From a virus: a stretch of DNA of 41,504 nt. This document shows positions 12,852 through 21,291 of the stretch, in pieces (position 1 is the first letter of the stretch; every line of letters begins with the position of its first letter). The notes beneath the pieces are model-generated. The model was not told where the DNA came from. It saw nothing but the letters and a program-made list of their open reading frames with translations, and did not search any database. Location of the stretch: positions 1-41,504 of IMG/VR virus record IMGVR_UViG_3300025778_000033. One strand, given 5' to 3'. The position numbers and the translations under genes are program-made.

Positions 12852-13445
12852 ATGAAAGCAAGAAGAAAGATGCTTGTGGTAAAAAGCTACCGCGAGCAAA
12901 AAGAGGTGCATGAAGTCGCCTTACAAAATGGAGAAACTTTAAGACTCTACATTGGTAGAAAGTACGGAGAAAACAATCGTGAGATTAACCCTGTGGTATG
13001 TGAGGTACTTGCAGTAGGCCCAGAAGTTAACAACATTGAGTTAGGAGATTTATTAATCTTACACCACAACTGCCTAGACAACGAAGCCTTGATTATTGAA
13101 AAAGATAATGCTGAGATGTGTGATATTGTTTCAGTATTTTGGGACAAAACTATCTACGCAAAGATTGATAAGGAGACTGGAGAGTTAACTCCTGTAAATG
13201 GTAATGTAATTGCCAAAAGAATTCCAAAAAAAATTAATACAACCTTAGTTACCCCTGACTTTAATTATACTGAAGACTACGAGTTTGATGTGGTATCAGT
13301 ATCCTCTGACTTTGAGGATGTAAAGCCAGGAGATAGAATTCTATGTTACAAACATTCTGACTATGAGATGGTTTATCATTTTAAGAATAAAGAGCATAGA
13401 GCTATTAGAATAACTAAAGAAGACATCATTGGAGTATTCAATTAA
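12852..13445 (+). CDS. GroES-like beta-barrel protein, possibly a tandem co-chaperonin
   Basis: The frame opens at 12810, but ATG 12852 (MKARRKML) follows the upstream stop and is preferred, giving 197 residues. Two segments resemble the GroES barrel: PVVCEVLAVGPEVNNIELGD (about 47-66) with a following HHN, and DYEFDVVSVSSDFEDVKPGD (about 143-162) followed by HRAIRITKEDIIGV at the end. The V.AVG...N.I..GD pattern is the best evidence. Phage co-chaperonins such as T4 gp31 help the host GroEL fold the capsid protein, and this gene lies just ahead of the head genes. The family call is tentative. Confidence 0.45.
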   Translation: MKARRKMLVVKSYREQKEVHEVALQNGETLRLYIGRKYGENNREINPVVCEVLAVGPEVNNIELGDLLILHHNCLDNEALIIEKDNAEMCDIVSVFWDKTIYAKIDKETGELTPVNGNVIAKRIPKKINTTLVTPDFNYTEDYEFDVVSVSSDFEDVKPGDRILCYKHSDYEMVYHFKNKEHRAIRITKEDIIGVFN

Positions 13446-13461
13446 AGGATTAAATTTGGGC

Positions 13462-13809
13462 ATGAAAAATGCTCTAGTAATTAATCTTACAAACGCAGCA
13501 AACTATATAATAGAAATAAAACCTATTAAAGATTTGTATTACGAAACTGGAGATAATTCTGGGGTAGTATTATTCTTTGATAAGTATTATGATATTATAA
13601 TGTTTGGAGAAAGTTCTGATGGCGTTGAAGACCTTGCAAAGGATATAGAACCATTAGATGCCTCTCATTATCATATTATTAAAGATGTAAATAATCAGCT
13701 AACAGAAGAAGAAATAGATAATATATACGAAGGAATACTTCACAATAAATTCTCTATACATATTATTAATCAACAAGAGCCAATACAAGCAACCATATGT
13801 CTGAATTAG
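13462..13809 (+). CDS. Hypothetical protein, 115 aa
   Basis: A TTG at 13429 would extend the frame by 11 codons into the previous gene, but ATG 13462 (MKNALVINLTNAANYIIEIK) looks more natural. The acidic product has predicted beta strands and a C-terminal helical end. It overlaps the next gene by 13 bases. Function unknown. Confidence 0.5.
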   Translation: MKNALVINLTNAANYIIEIKPIKDLYYETGDNSGVVLFFDKYYDIIMFGESSDGVEDLAKDIEPLDASHYHIIKDVNNQLTEEEIDNIYEGILHNKFSIHIINQQEPIQATICLN

Positions 13810-14114
13810 AAACACTAAAGGAAGAATTATTATTATACAAGCAAGACGGAATGTATGCCTTGTTTTTTGCTCTTAATAGAAAGATTAATGAGTTATCAGT
13901 ATCATTGAACAGTATTACCCTTGACCTTAATGGAGACGACAAAACATTTGAGCGCTTCCAAAAGCTGACTTCAAGTTTAAAGGACATGGTTGATTCAGTT
14001 AATTGGTTAAGGGTAAACTATCTTAAAATGGATGAGGCAGAAGCCAAGGAAGCCGAGAAAAAAGGAATACCACTAATAGAACAGCTAATCAATGAAAATA
14101 AAAGGTCAAAGTAA
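13797..14114 (+). CDS. Hypothetical helical protein, 105 aa
   Basis: A helical, partly coiled-coil protein starting MSELETLKEELLLYKQDGMY and ending in a charged Glu/Lys/Ala-rich helix. Its end overlaps the next start by 23 bases. Its length and position before the portal gene would suit a head-assembly or packaging helper, but no motif supports that. Confidence 0.5.
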   Translation: MSELETLKEELLLYKQDGMYALFFALNRKINELSVSLNSITLDLNGDDKTFERFQKLTSSLKDMVDSVNWLRVNYLKMDEAEAKEAEKKGIPLIEQLINENKRSK

Positions 14115-14829
14115 CGGGATTAATATATCAGCCTTTATTAATACCGATGAATTTGAAAAAGCCTATGTAACCCCTCTGAAACAAAGAGTTAAGGTATTAG
14201 AAGCACAAGTTCGTAAAAGAAACGATTACATTAAACAAATGCACTTTCAGCTTAAGAGAAGAAAGTGGATGTTGTACATTGGATATATATCTAATGAATT
14301 AATTAAACCATTACCTAATGGAGTGAATACCAAAAGGTTAATGTGTTTATTCTATATGTATGAAAGAGAGTTTACAAGTCTTATTAAAATGAAAAAAGAC
14401 TTTAAGGAACTTGGGATACCTCATTCATATTTGTATTCTGATTTTAAGTTCCTAGAAAGAATAGGTCTTGCTACAAAGGATAATAGAAACTTTTATTATA
14501 TCCTTGACAAAGGTAGGGAGGTCGTAGAATATTACGAGAAGAATATGAAGATCAGGTTTTTGCATATGACCAAGATTAAGCAAGACGATAGTCAGCTTAA
14601 AAAAGAAAAAGCCCCCAAGAAAGAGAATGGAACTAAGTTTAGCCCAGAGGAGATAGAAAGAAGAAGAGCTACCTACCATAAAATGATGAGACCATTTTGG
14701 GATTCAGGGATTAAGCTTATGCCAAAAGACAAAGGTAAAAGGATTGAAATACTTTTAAATTGGATGGAAGTAAAAGGTATTAAGGATGAATGGTATACCA
14801 AACTTGTATTCAATTGGGGTTCAAAATAA
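14092..14829 (+). CDS. Winged-helix protein ahead of the portal gene
   Basis: The 245-residue product has a basic helical N-terminus with a short coiled coil (about 28-55) and a probable winged-helix domain (about 80-155) with the helix pair MKKDFKELGIPHSYLYSDFK and the strand FYYILDKGREVVEYY. The last third is Lys-rich, with a second helical unit (KRIEILLNWMEVKGI). A DNA-binding protein directly before the portal is in the usual place of a small terminase subunit, but a late-gene regulator fits as well. The large terminase is not in this window. Confidence 0.5.
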   Translation: MKIKGQSNGINISAFINTDEFEKAYVTPLKQRVKVLEAQVRKRNDYIKQMHFQLKRRKWMLYIGYISNELIKPLPNGVNTKRLMCLFYMYEREFTSLIKMKKDFKELGIPHSYLYSDFKFLERIGLATKDNRNFYYILDKGREVVEYYEKNMKIRFLHMTKIKQDDSQLKKEKAPKKENGTKFSPEEIERRRATYHKMMRPFWDSGIKLMPKDKGKRIEILLNWMEVKGIKDEWYTKLVFNWGSK

Positions 14830-14842
14830 TTTAGTACATTTG
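14814..14842 (+). promoter_or_regulatory. Late promoter before the portal gene
   Basis: TTG (14814-14816), an 18-base spacer, then TACATTTG (14835-14842). The portal ATG is at 14859, 17 bases after the box. The boxes at 20275, 21270 and 38225 have almost the same distance to their start codons. Confidence 0.6.
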
Positions 14843-14858
14843 TAGGAAACACAAGAAT

Positions 14859-17183
14859 ATGTTTTCAAGTATTGACAGTCTATTACAGATGCACATGGAT
14901 AAGCCCTCCAAAAAAAGGAGCAAAGAGTATGGCTTAAAAGTGGCACAAGGTATATTTAATTCAGCTGATAGAAATTCAGATGGGTTCTATGGGCGTAGAT
15001 ATAGAATATGGAAAGCCAATCGTGAGTTTTCCATGGGTACAAACAACATGAAGGAATTCATGGACTTGCTTAGAGTAGAGGGTAATCAAACATATATTAA
15101 TTTGGATTGGAGCACCATTAAGATTGCTCCTAAGTTTGTTGAAATTCTTTTAGGTTCTTTTATGTCAAGAAGAGAGAAGCCTATTGTAAAGGCTACTGAT
15201 GACATGAGCTTTTCTATTAAAGAAATGGAGAAGCAAGAGGCTATGTTCAGAATGAAAAACAAAGAACAAATCCAAGCCTTAGAAGAACAGATAGGACAAC
15301 AAATTGAATCTCAAAAGTTTATGCCAGAAGACGAGGATGATTTGGCATTATACTTTGATTTAGAATATAGACTTCCTGAGGAGATATTATTTGAAACAAG
15401 AATCAAGAAAATACTTGATGATAATGATTATAGTGTTTTAAAAAGAACCTTAATAAGAGATTTGGTAGATGTAAACTTTGCATCTACTAAGGTATATAAG
15501 GATGCTAATGGTAACATTAGAATCAAAAGAGTTAAGCCAGAGAACTTAATTTACAATGTATTTGAAACAGACAATGGTAGAGACCTAGGATACATTGGAG
15601 AGGTTAAGCCAATGAAGATTTCAGTAATCAGAAAAAAATACAATTTAGATGAGGAAACAATTTTTAAATTGGCTCAGAAAGCTTCTCGTGAACTTAAAAG
15701 GTCTGAGAATCTTTACTGGAGAGACTCATACAAGTATACAGAAATTAGGCCCTATGACGACTATTCGTTATTGGTTTTTGACTTTGAAGTAAAAACTACT
15801 GATGTAGAATATACTGTTAAGACAGAAAACAAATATGGCAATGTACTTGCTATTCCTAAGCAAGGAAAGCCAGTAGCTCCGGCAGGACAAGAATTAGCGG
15901 GAGAGGTTATTGAATCAAAGATAATGAACATCTATCATGGAGTATGGGTATGTGATACCGATACAATGTTGGAATGGAATCTTACTACAAATACTATTAG
16001 ACCTTACAACAACGGAGTAGATGCTATGTTCAGTTATTCTGTTATATGTCCTAATGCAAATGGTTCCTTAATACCATCTATGATTGAGAAGGCTATGGGG
16101 CCTATTAGACAGATGTTGGTTATTAGATTAAAAATGCAACAATTAATTGCCTTAATGAAACCAGATGGATTTGCGGTAGACATTGAGGGATTCTCTGATG
16201 TGGATTTAGGAACAGGTAATAGTATTGAGCCACTTAAATTAATGAAAATTTATGACCAAACAGGACGTGTATTTTGGAGTTCTAAAAATGACGATGGTAG
16301 TCCAAAGGCTTTTCCTATCCAGCAGCTTCCAAATAATGGTAATGTTGCTCAGTTAAATATGCTGATTGGGCAATACAACTTTGAGTTAGATAGATTAAGA
16401 GAGGAGATGGGTATATCTGAATATAGAGATGGTTCTAGCGTTCCTGTTAAGACTGGTCTTGGTGTAATGCAAAGCCAAATCCAAGCATCTAACTCAGCAA
16501 CAGAATATATTTATGATGGGTTCTCTACCTTGGTTGAAGAAACATCTGAGAAGGTTGCTATGATGTTATGGGATAGCGTTGTATTCAAGGCTACTAAGTA
16601 TAAGGAAATGGAAGGTTATGATTTAAGCCTTTTAGATATGACCTTTGATATTAAGGTTGATATGATGCCTGATGATAAACAAAAGGCTGAATTAAATAAC
16701 CTTATGATGCAGGCTTTACAATCAGGAGCTATTACCTATGAGCAGGTATTTAAGATTAAGAATATTGAGGATGTTAAATTAGCTGAGTTGTATTTAGCTA
16801 AAAGTATGAAGAGGGCTAAGAAAGATGCTGAGGAGGCTGCTCAAAAAAATAGTCAGATGAATGCTCAGATACAACAACAATCAGCTCAAATGAAGATGCA
16901 ACAAGATGCTCAATTGATTCAATTAGAATCTCAAGGCAAAATGGGCATCAATAAGAGCAAAGGAGAATCTGATAAGGATATAGAGTTGATTAAGTTTGCA
17001 ACTACTATGTATATGGAATCTTTAAAAACGGGACAACCATTGCCTGATGATATTAAACAAATGGTTGATTCTATTTTAGGAGAGGCTGTACAAGAAAAGA
17101 TGCAACAAAAACAACAAGAACAAATGGCTCAACAACAAGCTCAGCAACAACAAGAACAACAACCTGAACAAGGTTCAGAATAA
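14859..17183 (+). CDS. Portal protein
   Basis: 774 residues, close to the length of P22-type portals. The N-terminal half has the charged clip and wing-like regions, and around residues 395-440 lies MFSYSVICPNANGSLIPSMI followed by long helices, including the segment MGPIRQMLVIRLKMQQLIAL that portal proteins use to line the channel. REEMGISEYRDGSS (about 507-520) and a helical barrel follow, and the last 100 residues are extremely Gln-rich, as in the C-terminal barrel of P22-like portals. The portal forms the dodecameric ring at one capsid vertex through which DNA enters and leaves. Its place before the scaffold and capsid genes agrees. Identity by order and composition; the exact family is not shown. 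Confidence 0.75.
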   Translation: MFSSIDSLLQMHMDKPSKKRSKEYGLKVAQGIFNSADRNSDGFYGRRYRIWKANREFSMGTNNMKEFMDLLRVEGNQTYINLDWSTIKIAPKFVEILLGSFMSRREKPIVKATDDMSFSIKEMEKQEAMFRMKNKEQIQALEEQIGQQIESQKFMPEDEDDLALYFDLEYRLPEEILFETRIKKILDDNDYSVLKRTLIRDLVDVNFASTKVYKDANGNIRIKRVKPENLIYNVFETDNGRDLGYIGEVKPMKISVIRKKYNLDEETIFKLAQKASRELKRSENLYWRDSYKYTEIRPYDDYSLLVFDFEVKTTDVEYTVKTENKYGNVLAIPKQGKPVAPAGQELAGEVIESKIMNIYHGVWVCDTDTMLEWNLTTNTIRPYNNGVDAMFSYSVICPNANGSLIPSMIEKAMGPIRQMLVIRLKMQQLIALMKPDGFAVDIEGFSDVDLGTGNSIEPLKLMKIYDQTGRVFWSSKNDDGSPKAFPIQQLPNNGNVAQLNMLIGQYNFELDRLREEMGISEYRDGSSVPVKTGLGVMQSQIQASNSATEYIYDGFSTLVEETSEKVAMMLWDSVVFKATKYKEMEGYDLSLLDMTFDIKVDMMPDDKQKAELNNLMMQALQSGAITYEQVFKIKNIEDVKLAELYLAKSMKRAKKDAEEAAQKNSQMNAQIQQQSAQMKMQQDAQLIQLESQGKMGINKSKGESDKDIELIKFATTMYMESLKTGQPLPDDIKQMVDSILGEAVQEKMQQKQQEQMAQQQAQQQQEQQPEQGSE

Positions 17184-17215
17184 AATAGCTTTCTTTGTGT
17201 GTGTTTTCATGGCTG

Positions 17216-17248
17216 AAAGGGGTGCGGTTTCTACCGTGCCCTTTTTTT
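17216..17248 (+). terminator. Terminator after the portal gene
   Basis: GGGTGCGGT (17220-17228) pairs with ACCGTGCCC (17233-17241) around a TTCT loop, with further A-T pairs extending the stem, and a T7 run follows. The two internal G-U pairs are allowed only in RNA of the plus strand, which confirms direction. Confidence 0.85.
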
Positions 17249-17258
17249 ATGTAATATT

Positions 17259-17284
17259 TTGTAATATAAAAATCATTATATTTG
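17259..17284 (+). promoter_or_regulatory. Possible promoter before the scaffold gene
   Basis: TATATTTG (17277-17284) matches the -7 box, with TTG at 17259-17261. The 15-base spacer is short compared with 18-21 elsewhere, so the -33 assignment is doubtful. It lies right after the portal terminator, where transcription of the scaffold and capsid genes must restart. The ATG is 43 bases on. Confidence 0.45.
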
Positions 17285-17327
17285 TGATACGTTTAGGACA
17301 AGTAAATCCCTTTAAACAAAAATAAAT

Positions 17328-18530
17328 ATGGAAAACACAGATTTCATGCAGCAATATGCTGCTGAACAACAAGCAAGCAGCTCTTTAACAGAACAACCAA
17401 GTCAAGAACAAGCAGCAGTACCAACTGCCGAGGCTGTTCCTGCTGAACAAACAATTACTCCAGTAGAAACTACAGAAGAGTTAGACCCTCTTCAAGAGTT
17501 TGCTAGAAGTTTATCAGCTGAACAGTTACAGGAGATTGAGGAAGCTCAACCAACTTCTTCACAAGAGTTTGAGGAAGAGCAACCAGACCCTAATGCTGAG
17601 GAAGTTCTAGATGAGGATGATTTTATAAAACAAAGAACAGATGGTCAGTTTTCATCTTGGGAAGAATTGCAAGAAGCCTTAGCAGCTCAAGCAACTCAAC
17701 AAGTTAAATTTGAAAATGAAACCTCTGAGGCATTATATAATCTTATAGCTGAGGGTAGAATTAATGAGGTAGCAGATATCCTTTATAATAAAAAGGTAGC
17801 TGATGAGATTAAAGATAAACCAGATGAAGACGTATTAAAGTCTTATATCAAGTTTCAAAACCCAGAGTTTGACAACGATGATGTACAGGCTGAGTACGAA
17901 GAAAAATATTCTATAGATGAGTTTGCGTTTGACGATTCCAAACTCAAAAGAGAACAAAAAAAATTGTCACAGAAAATCAAAAATGATGTATCTGAGGCAA
18001 GAGAGTTTTTTGACAAGATGTCTGAGGAAATTAAATTTCCGCAATACACTAGGACTGAACAAGAGTTTGAACCTCAAGTAGATATTGAAGCCCAAGAAGA
18101 AAGGCAGAAATTTCTGGAGAGTTTAGATGGTGTTGAGTCTCGTGTAGGCGCTCTTCCATTTAATTGGAAGGACGACAAAGCAAGTCTTACAATCAATGGT
18201 AAGTTTGAAATCCCTGCGCAGGAAATTTCAGACTATCGTAAAGCGGCTGAAAGCTTACAGGATTATTATGCAGAAAGATACTACCAAGATGGTAAGTACC
18301 AATCTGAAAAGCTTTTAAAAGACTTGTATATTGCTGATAACTTTGAGAAGATAATTCAATCTGTAATTAGTCAAACGGCTAATCAAACAAGAATTGAAAT
18401 GTTGAAACAAAGAAAGAACATTACCACAGACGTTGAGCAACAAGGAACTTATAGACCTAGTGCTGCAGCTGAGGAGTCTACCTTATTAGATAAACTTTTC
18501 AACGGGCACAGACAACAAAACATGTATTAA
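17328..18530 (+). CDS. Capsid scaffolding protein
   Basis: The 400-residue product is very acidic and Gln/Glu-rich in its first third (starts MENTDFMQQYAAEQQASSSL), largely helical, with coiled-coil stretches and a basic C-terminal end. This composition, and its place between portal and major capsid protein, are typical of scaffolding proteins, which guide procapsid assembly and are then released or digested. No protease is fused to it. The identification rests on order and composition, not on a specific motif. Confidence 0.65.
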   Translation: MENTDFMQQYAAEQQASSSLTEQPSQEQAAVPTAEAVPAEQTITPVETTEELDPLQEFARSLSAEQLQEIEEAQPTSSQEFEEEQPDPNAEEVLDEDDFIKQRTDGQFSSWEELQEALAAQATQQVKFENETSEALYNLIAEGRINEVADILYNKKVADEIKDKPDEDVLKSYIKFQNPEFDNDDVQAEYEEKYSIDEFAFDDSKLKREQKKLSQKIKNDVSEAREFFDKMSEEIKFPQYTRTEQEFEPQVDIEAQEERQKFLESLDGVESRVGALPFNWKDDKASLTINGKFEIPAQEISDYRKAAESLQDYYAERYYQDGKYQSEKLLKDLYIADNFEKIIQSVISQTANQTRIEMLKQRKNITTDVEQQGTYRPSAAAEESTLLDKLFNGHRQQNMY

Positions 18531-18550
18531 AAATTTAAAACTAAACAAAT

Positions 18551-19957
18551 ATGGCTAATACTTTGCCTACTTACGCGCAGGGTGGTATCGCAACATCAGC
18601 GGTGAATCGTACCTTGCTTAACAACCTTAACATTTTTGACCGTTCTTTTGAAAAGAATTTGGTAAGAATTTATGGTAACGAAAACTATGCCTTAGTACAA
18701 ATGGCATTAGGAAACTCAGTAATGGAAGCTAAAACAGACAATCGTCAGTTTTACCATTATGAAAAAAGAAGCTTACACTCTGTAGTGGGTGTTAAAGCTC
18801 AAGTAACTGGACCATCTGCTGGTGCTGCTGTAACAGTAACTATTGGTAGCTCTGCTGGTTCTACTTACGCAAATGACCCTTACTACTACAACTCTACTAT
18901 TCCTTTGAGAGTAGGTGAGGTTGTTCGTATTATGACTTCTGGTATTGAAGGTCAAGTAACTGCTGTAAGTAACTCATCTTACCCAGCTACTGCTACAATC
19001 CAACCAGTACGTTCTACTGATGCTTTTGTATCTGCAGGTTCTGCTAACTTATTAACTACTGATTTCTTATTATTAAGAGGTGCTGTAAACATTGGAGAGC
19101 AATCAAGCAAGTTGAATGGTATCGCTCCAATCTTGGATAAGATTACCAACACAACTACTGAGCACAGAGATGACTTTACAATTACTGACCGTGCTGATAT
19201 TGAAAAGAACGAGGTTGATTTTGGTAATGGACAACACTACTACTACTACCTTGCAATGGACGATATGAACCGCCGTTACATGAACAACGCTTTCTTCAAA
19301 ATCATGGAGGGTGTTACAATTGATAACTTAGGTTCTTATGGTGGTTCTGTAGGTACATTGGGAGTTATTCCTCGTGTTGCTGCTGGTGGTTCTACTATTC
19401 AGTACACTGCTTCAAGCGGTCCTACTTTAGCAAACATCCATACATTGACTCGTACATTGAACTTCTACGGTTCTCCAGGTGAATACCATTTCTTACAAGA
19501 TATCTACCAAAGACAAGCGGTTAACGACTTATTATTTGGTACTTATAACAATGGTGCTATCCGTTACGCTTCAGTTGGTGGAAACGAAGAGGCTGCTGTT
19601 TCTTATGGTTTCAACTCTTTCTCAATTGATGGTTTCACTTTCCACTTCTACTTGAACAACATGTTCTCTCCAGAAGCTGTGTACAATTTCAACCCAGGTT
19701 CAGCTGTACCAGAAAAGAGAAACTATGGTGTGTTAATTCCTCAAAAGATTAATAGCGATGCGAAGACAGGTAAGCAATTCCCTTCATTCCAAATCGTATT
19801 CCAAGAGGTTAATGGACAAAGAGTCTTGACTACTGAAACAGGTATGTTAGCTCCTAGCAACAAAACTACAGATGCTCAAAAGACCATTAGCATGTTGTCA
19901 TTCCCGGGAGTAAGAACTTTCGCTGCTAATCAGTACGCAATCTTCCAAGGAGTTTAA
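18551..19957 (+). CDS. Major capsid protein
   Basis: 468 residues, starting MANTLPTYAQGGIATSAVNR. The first 80 residues are a helical N-arm, followed by a Gly/Ala/Ser/Thr-rich beta domain (about 85-165, with TVTIGSSAGSTYANDP) and then the core with FTITDRADIEKNEVDFGNGQ and a strand-rich C-terminus ending QYAIFQGV. Codon use is more C-ended than in the neighbours (TAC, AAC, TTC), as expected of a highly expressed gene. Location after the scaffold and before a strong terminator supports the call. An HK97-type fold is likely by analogy with all tailed phages but cannot be proved from these motifs. Confidence 0.75.
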   Translation: MANTLPTYAQGGIATSAVNRTLLNNLNIFDRSFEKNLVRIYGNENYALVQMALGNSVMEAKTDNRQFYHYEKRSLHSVVGVKAQVTGPSAGAAVTVTIGSSAGSTYANDPYYYNSTIPLRVGEVVRIMTSGIEGQVTAVSNSSYPATATIQPVRSTDAFVSAGSANLLTTDFLLLRGAVNIGEQSSKLNGIAPILDKITNTTTEHRDDFTITDRADIEKNEVDFGNGQHYYYYLAMDDMNRRYMNNAFFKIMEGVTIDNLGSYGGSVGTLGVIPRVAAGGSTIQYTASSGPTLANIHTLTRTLNFYGSPGEYHFLQDIYQRQAVNDLLFGTYNNGAIRYASVGGNEEAAVSYGFNSFSIDGFTFHFYLNNMFSPEAVYNFNPGSAVPEKRNYGVLIPQKINSDAKTGKQFPSFQIVFQEVNGQRVLTTETGMLAPSNKTTDAQKTISMLSFPGVRTFAANQYAIFQGV

Positions 19958-19978
19958 TCTTAAACGATTGAATAACAG

Positions 19979-20005
19979 AGCCCTCCAGAAATGGGGGGCT
20001 TTTTT
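19979..20005 (+). terminator. Terminator after the major capsid gene
   Basis: AGCCCTCC (19979-19986) pairs with GGGGGGCT (19993-20000), including one U-G pair valid for plus-strand RNA, and is followed by TTTTT. It isolates the capsid message from the next transcription unit. Confidence 0.85.
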
Positions 20006-20040
20006 GTTCACGTTTACGTGAACGTTTACTGTTTGTGAAC
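20006..20040. repeat. Perfect palindrome GTTCACGT-TT-ACGTGAAC with an extra half-site
   Basis: GTTCACGT (20006-20013) and ACGTGAAC (20016-20023) are exact inverted halves two bases apart, and GTGAAC recurs at 20035-20040. A tight dyad without a T run looks like a protein binding site (operator) rather than a terminator, although it directly follows the capsid terminator. Confidence 0.5.
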
Positions 20041-20135
20041 ATGAAGTTTTAATGAACAAAATCTGCATGAATTTTTAGAAAATTTCATGCAAATTGTATT
20101 ACAATTATAATATGTTGTTGTACTTAAATTATAAT

Positions 20136-20211
20136 AATGTGTTATAAAATGCACAACTAGATATGCATAATGTGTCATAAAATGCACAATAGTGTCGCAC
20201 AAAGTGTCGCA
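20136..20211. repeat. Long direct repeats in the gap between the capsid and 301-aa genes
   Basis: A 21-base unit, AATGTGTYATAAAATGCACAA, occurs at 20136-20156 and 20169-20189 with one difference, 33 bases apart; each copy has TGTG/CACA inverted ends. GTGTCGCA then occurs at 20192-20199 and 20204-20211, 12 bases apart. The whole set lies 40-120 bases upstream of the promoter at 20253. This is the most repeat-rich gap of the late region. Bases 20041-20135 show only AT-rich sequence. Confidence 0.6.
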
Positions 20212-20252
20212 AAAGGGACATTATGATTTAAAAAAAAACTTTGGCATTTTTG

Positions 20253-20282
20253 TTGTTATGTATGTTATATTATATAACTTTG
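20253..20282 (+). promoter_or_regulatory. Late promoter before the 301-aa virion gene
   Basis: TTG (20253-20255), a 19-base spacer and TAACTTTG (20275-20282), a good match to the Bacteroidota consensus. The ATG is 15 bases after the box. It is preceded by the direct-repeat array and thus probably regulated. Confidence 0.65.
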
Positions 20283-20296
20283 TTAAAAATTAAATT

Positions 20297-21202
20297 ATGG
20301 CAAAAGCAACTGAGTTGGCAAGTGTACCAACTATAGGTACGCCGACTACCAAAAAGACTGTGGTAAAGAAGGCGAAAAAAGAACCAGACCTTTACATCTT
20401 CAGATTGGTTGAAGAACATCCTAAGGCACATGCAGCAGCATCTCCATTCCCTGCTGTATTTACTATTCCTAATCAGGATACTATTTTATGGAACTATGGT
20501 ACTGAGGAAGAGCCTGATTTCCAACCAAGAGAGATTAGATATATAGATGGAGCAAAAACAATATTTGTTGATGAGCAAGAAGAGAAAGCACCATTAGCTG
20601 ATAGTGTTTTAAACAAGCAAACAAACTTACTTACATTTGAGCAAGGATATTTAAAGGTTGATTCTTGGAACAAAACTAAGTATCAGTACCTTTTATTGAC
20701 TAACCAATGCGAGCAAAATACTAATAAGTTTAAGATGACAAAGAACATCTACAAGTTATTAGACTTTGGAAACACAGATGATAACATTGTAGAGTTAGGT
20801 AAAAAGAAAGATAGAGCATATGACCTAGCTCGTTCAGCTTCTGAGGATGATATGATACCACACGCAAAATTCTTAGGCATCCCTTTCAGACATGCATCAA
20901 CAGGAGAAGATAGAGATATGGACGCAATCAGAGAAGATTACAAGGCTAAGGCTTTAGAAAATCCTGAGAAGTTCTTATTGATGGCTAACAACCCTAAACT
21001 TAAATTAAGATACTTAATTGAGAAGGGTCTTGAGAAGAGTATTCTTACAACAGGATTAGTTAAAAATCAAGCTCATTGGGTAACAACTAAGCAGTTAATT
21101 ACCGAGCTTCCTGCTAACGCAACAGCCTTAGATGCCTTAACTGAATTTGCTTCTACAGATGAAGGATCAGGTTTTGTAAGCACCTTAAAGATGCAATTAT
21201 AG
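20297..21202 (+). CDS. Probable virion protein next to the capsid gene, 301 aa
   Basis: Starts MAKATELASVPTIGTPTTKK with a Lys-rich N-terminal tail (about 18-30), then a mixed alpha/beta body. It forms its own transcription unit between a regulated promoter and a terminator at 21239. Genes in this place often encode capsid decoration or head-completion proteins. There is no motif that I recognise. The Lys-rich tail could contact DNA or be processed. Confidence 0.5.
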   Translation: MAKATELASVPTIGTPTTKKTVVKKAKKEPDLYIFRLVEEHPKAHAAASPFPAVFTIPNQDTILWNYGTEEEPDFQPREIRYIDGAKTIFVDEQEEKAPLADSVLNKQTNLLTFEQGYLKVDSWNKTKYQYLLLTNQCEQNTNKFKMTKNIYKLLDFGNTDDNIVELGKKKDRAYDLARSASEDDMIPHAKFLGIPFRHASTGEDRDMDAIREDYKAKALENPEKFLLMANNPKLKLRYLIEKGLEKSILTTGLVKNQAHWVTTKQLITELPANATALDALTEFASTDEGSGFVSTLKMQL

Positions 21203-21238
21203 TTCTCATGTTTTCATAATAGTTTTTTAGGTTAAACA

Positions 21239-21267
21239 CCCTGTAGTTTCCACTACGGGGTTTTTTT
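21239..21267 (+). terminator. Terminator after the 301-aa gene
   Basis: CCCTGTAG (21239-21246) pairs with CTACGGGG (21253-21260), one U-G pair, loop TTTCCA, then T7. The promoter box of the next unit starts three bases after the T run. Confidence 0.85.
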
Positions 21268-21269
21268 AT

Positions 21270-21277
21270 TATATTTG
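21270..21277 (+). promoter_or_regulatory. -7 box before the connector and tail genes
   Basis: TATATTTG (21270-21277) sits 14 bases before the ATG at 21292, the same distance as in the other late promoters. A -33 TTG is not evident because the terminator hairpin occupies that position. Confidence 0.5.
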
Positions 21278-21291
21278 TACAAAATAGTATA

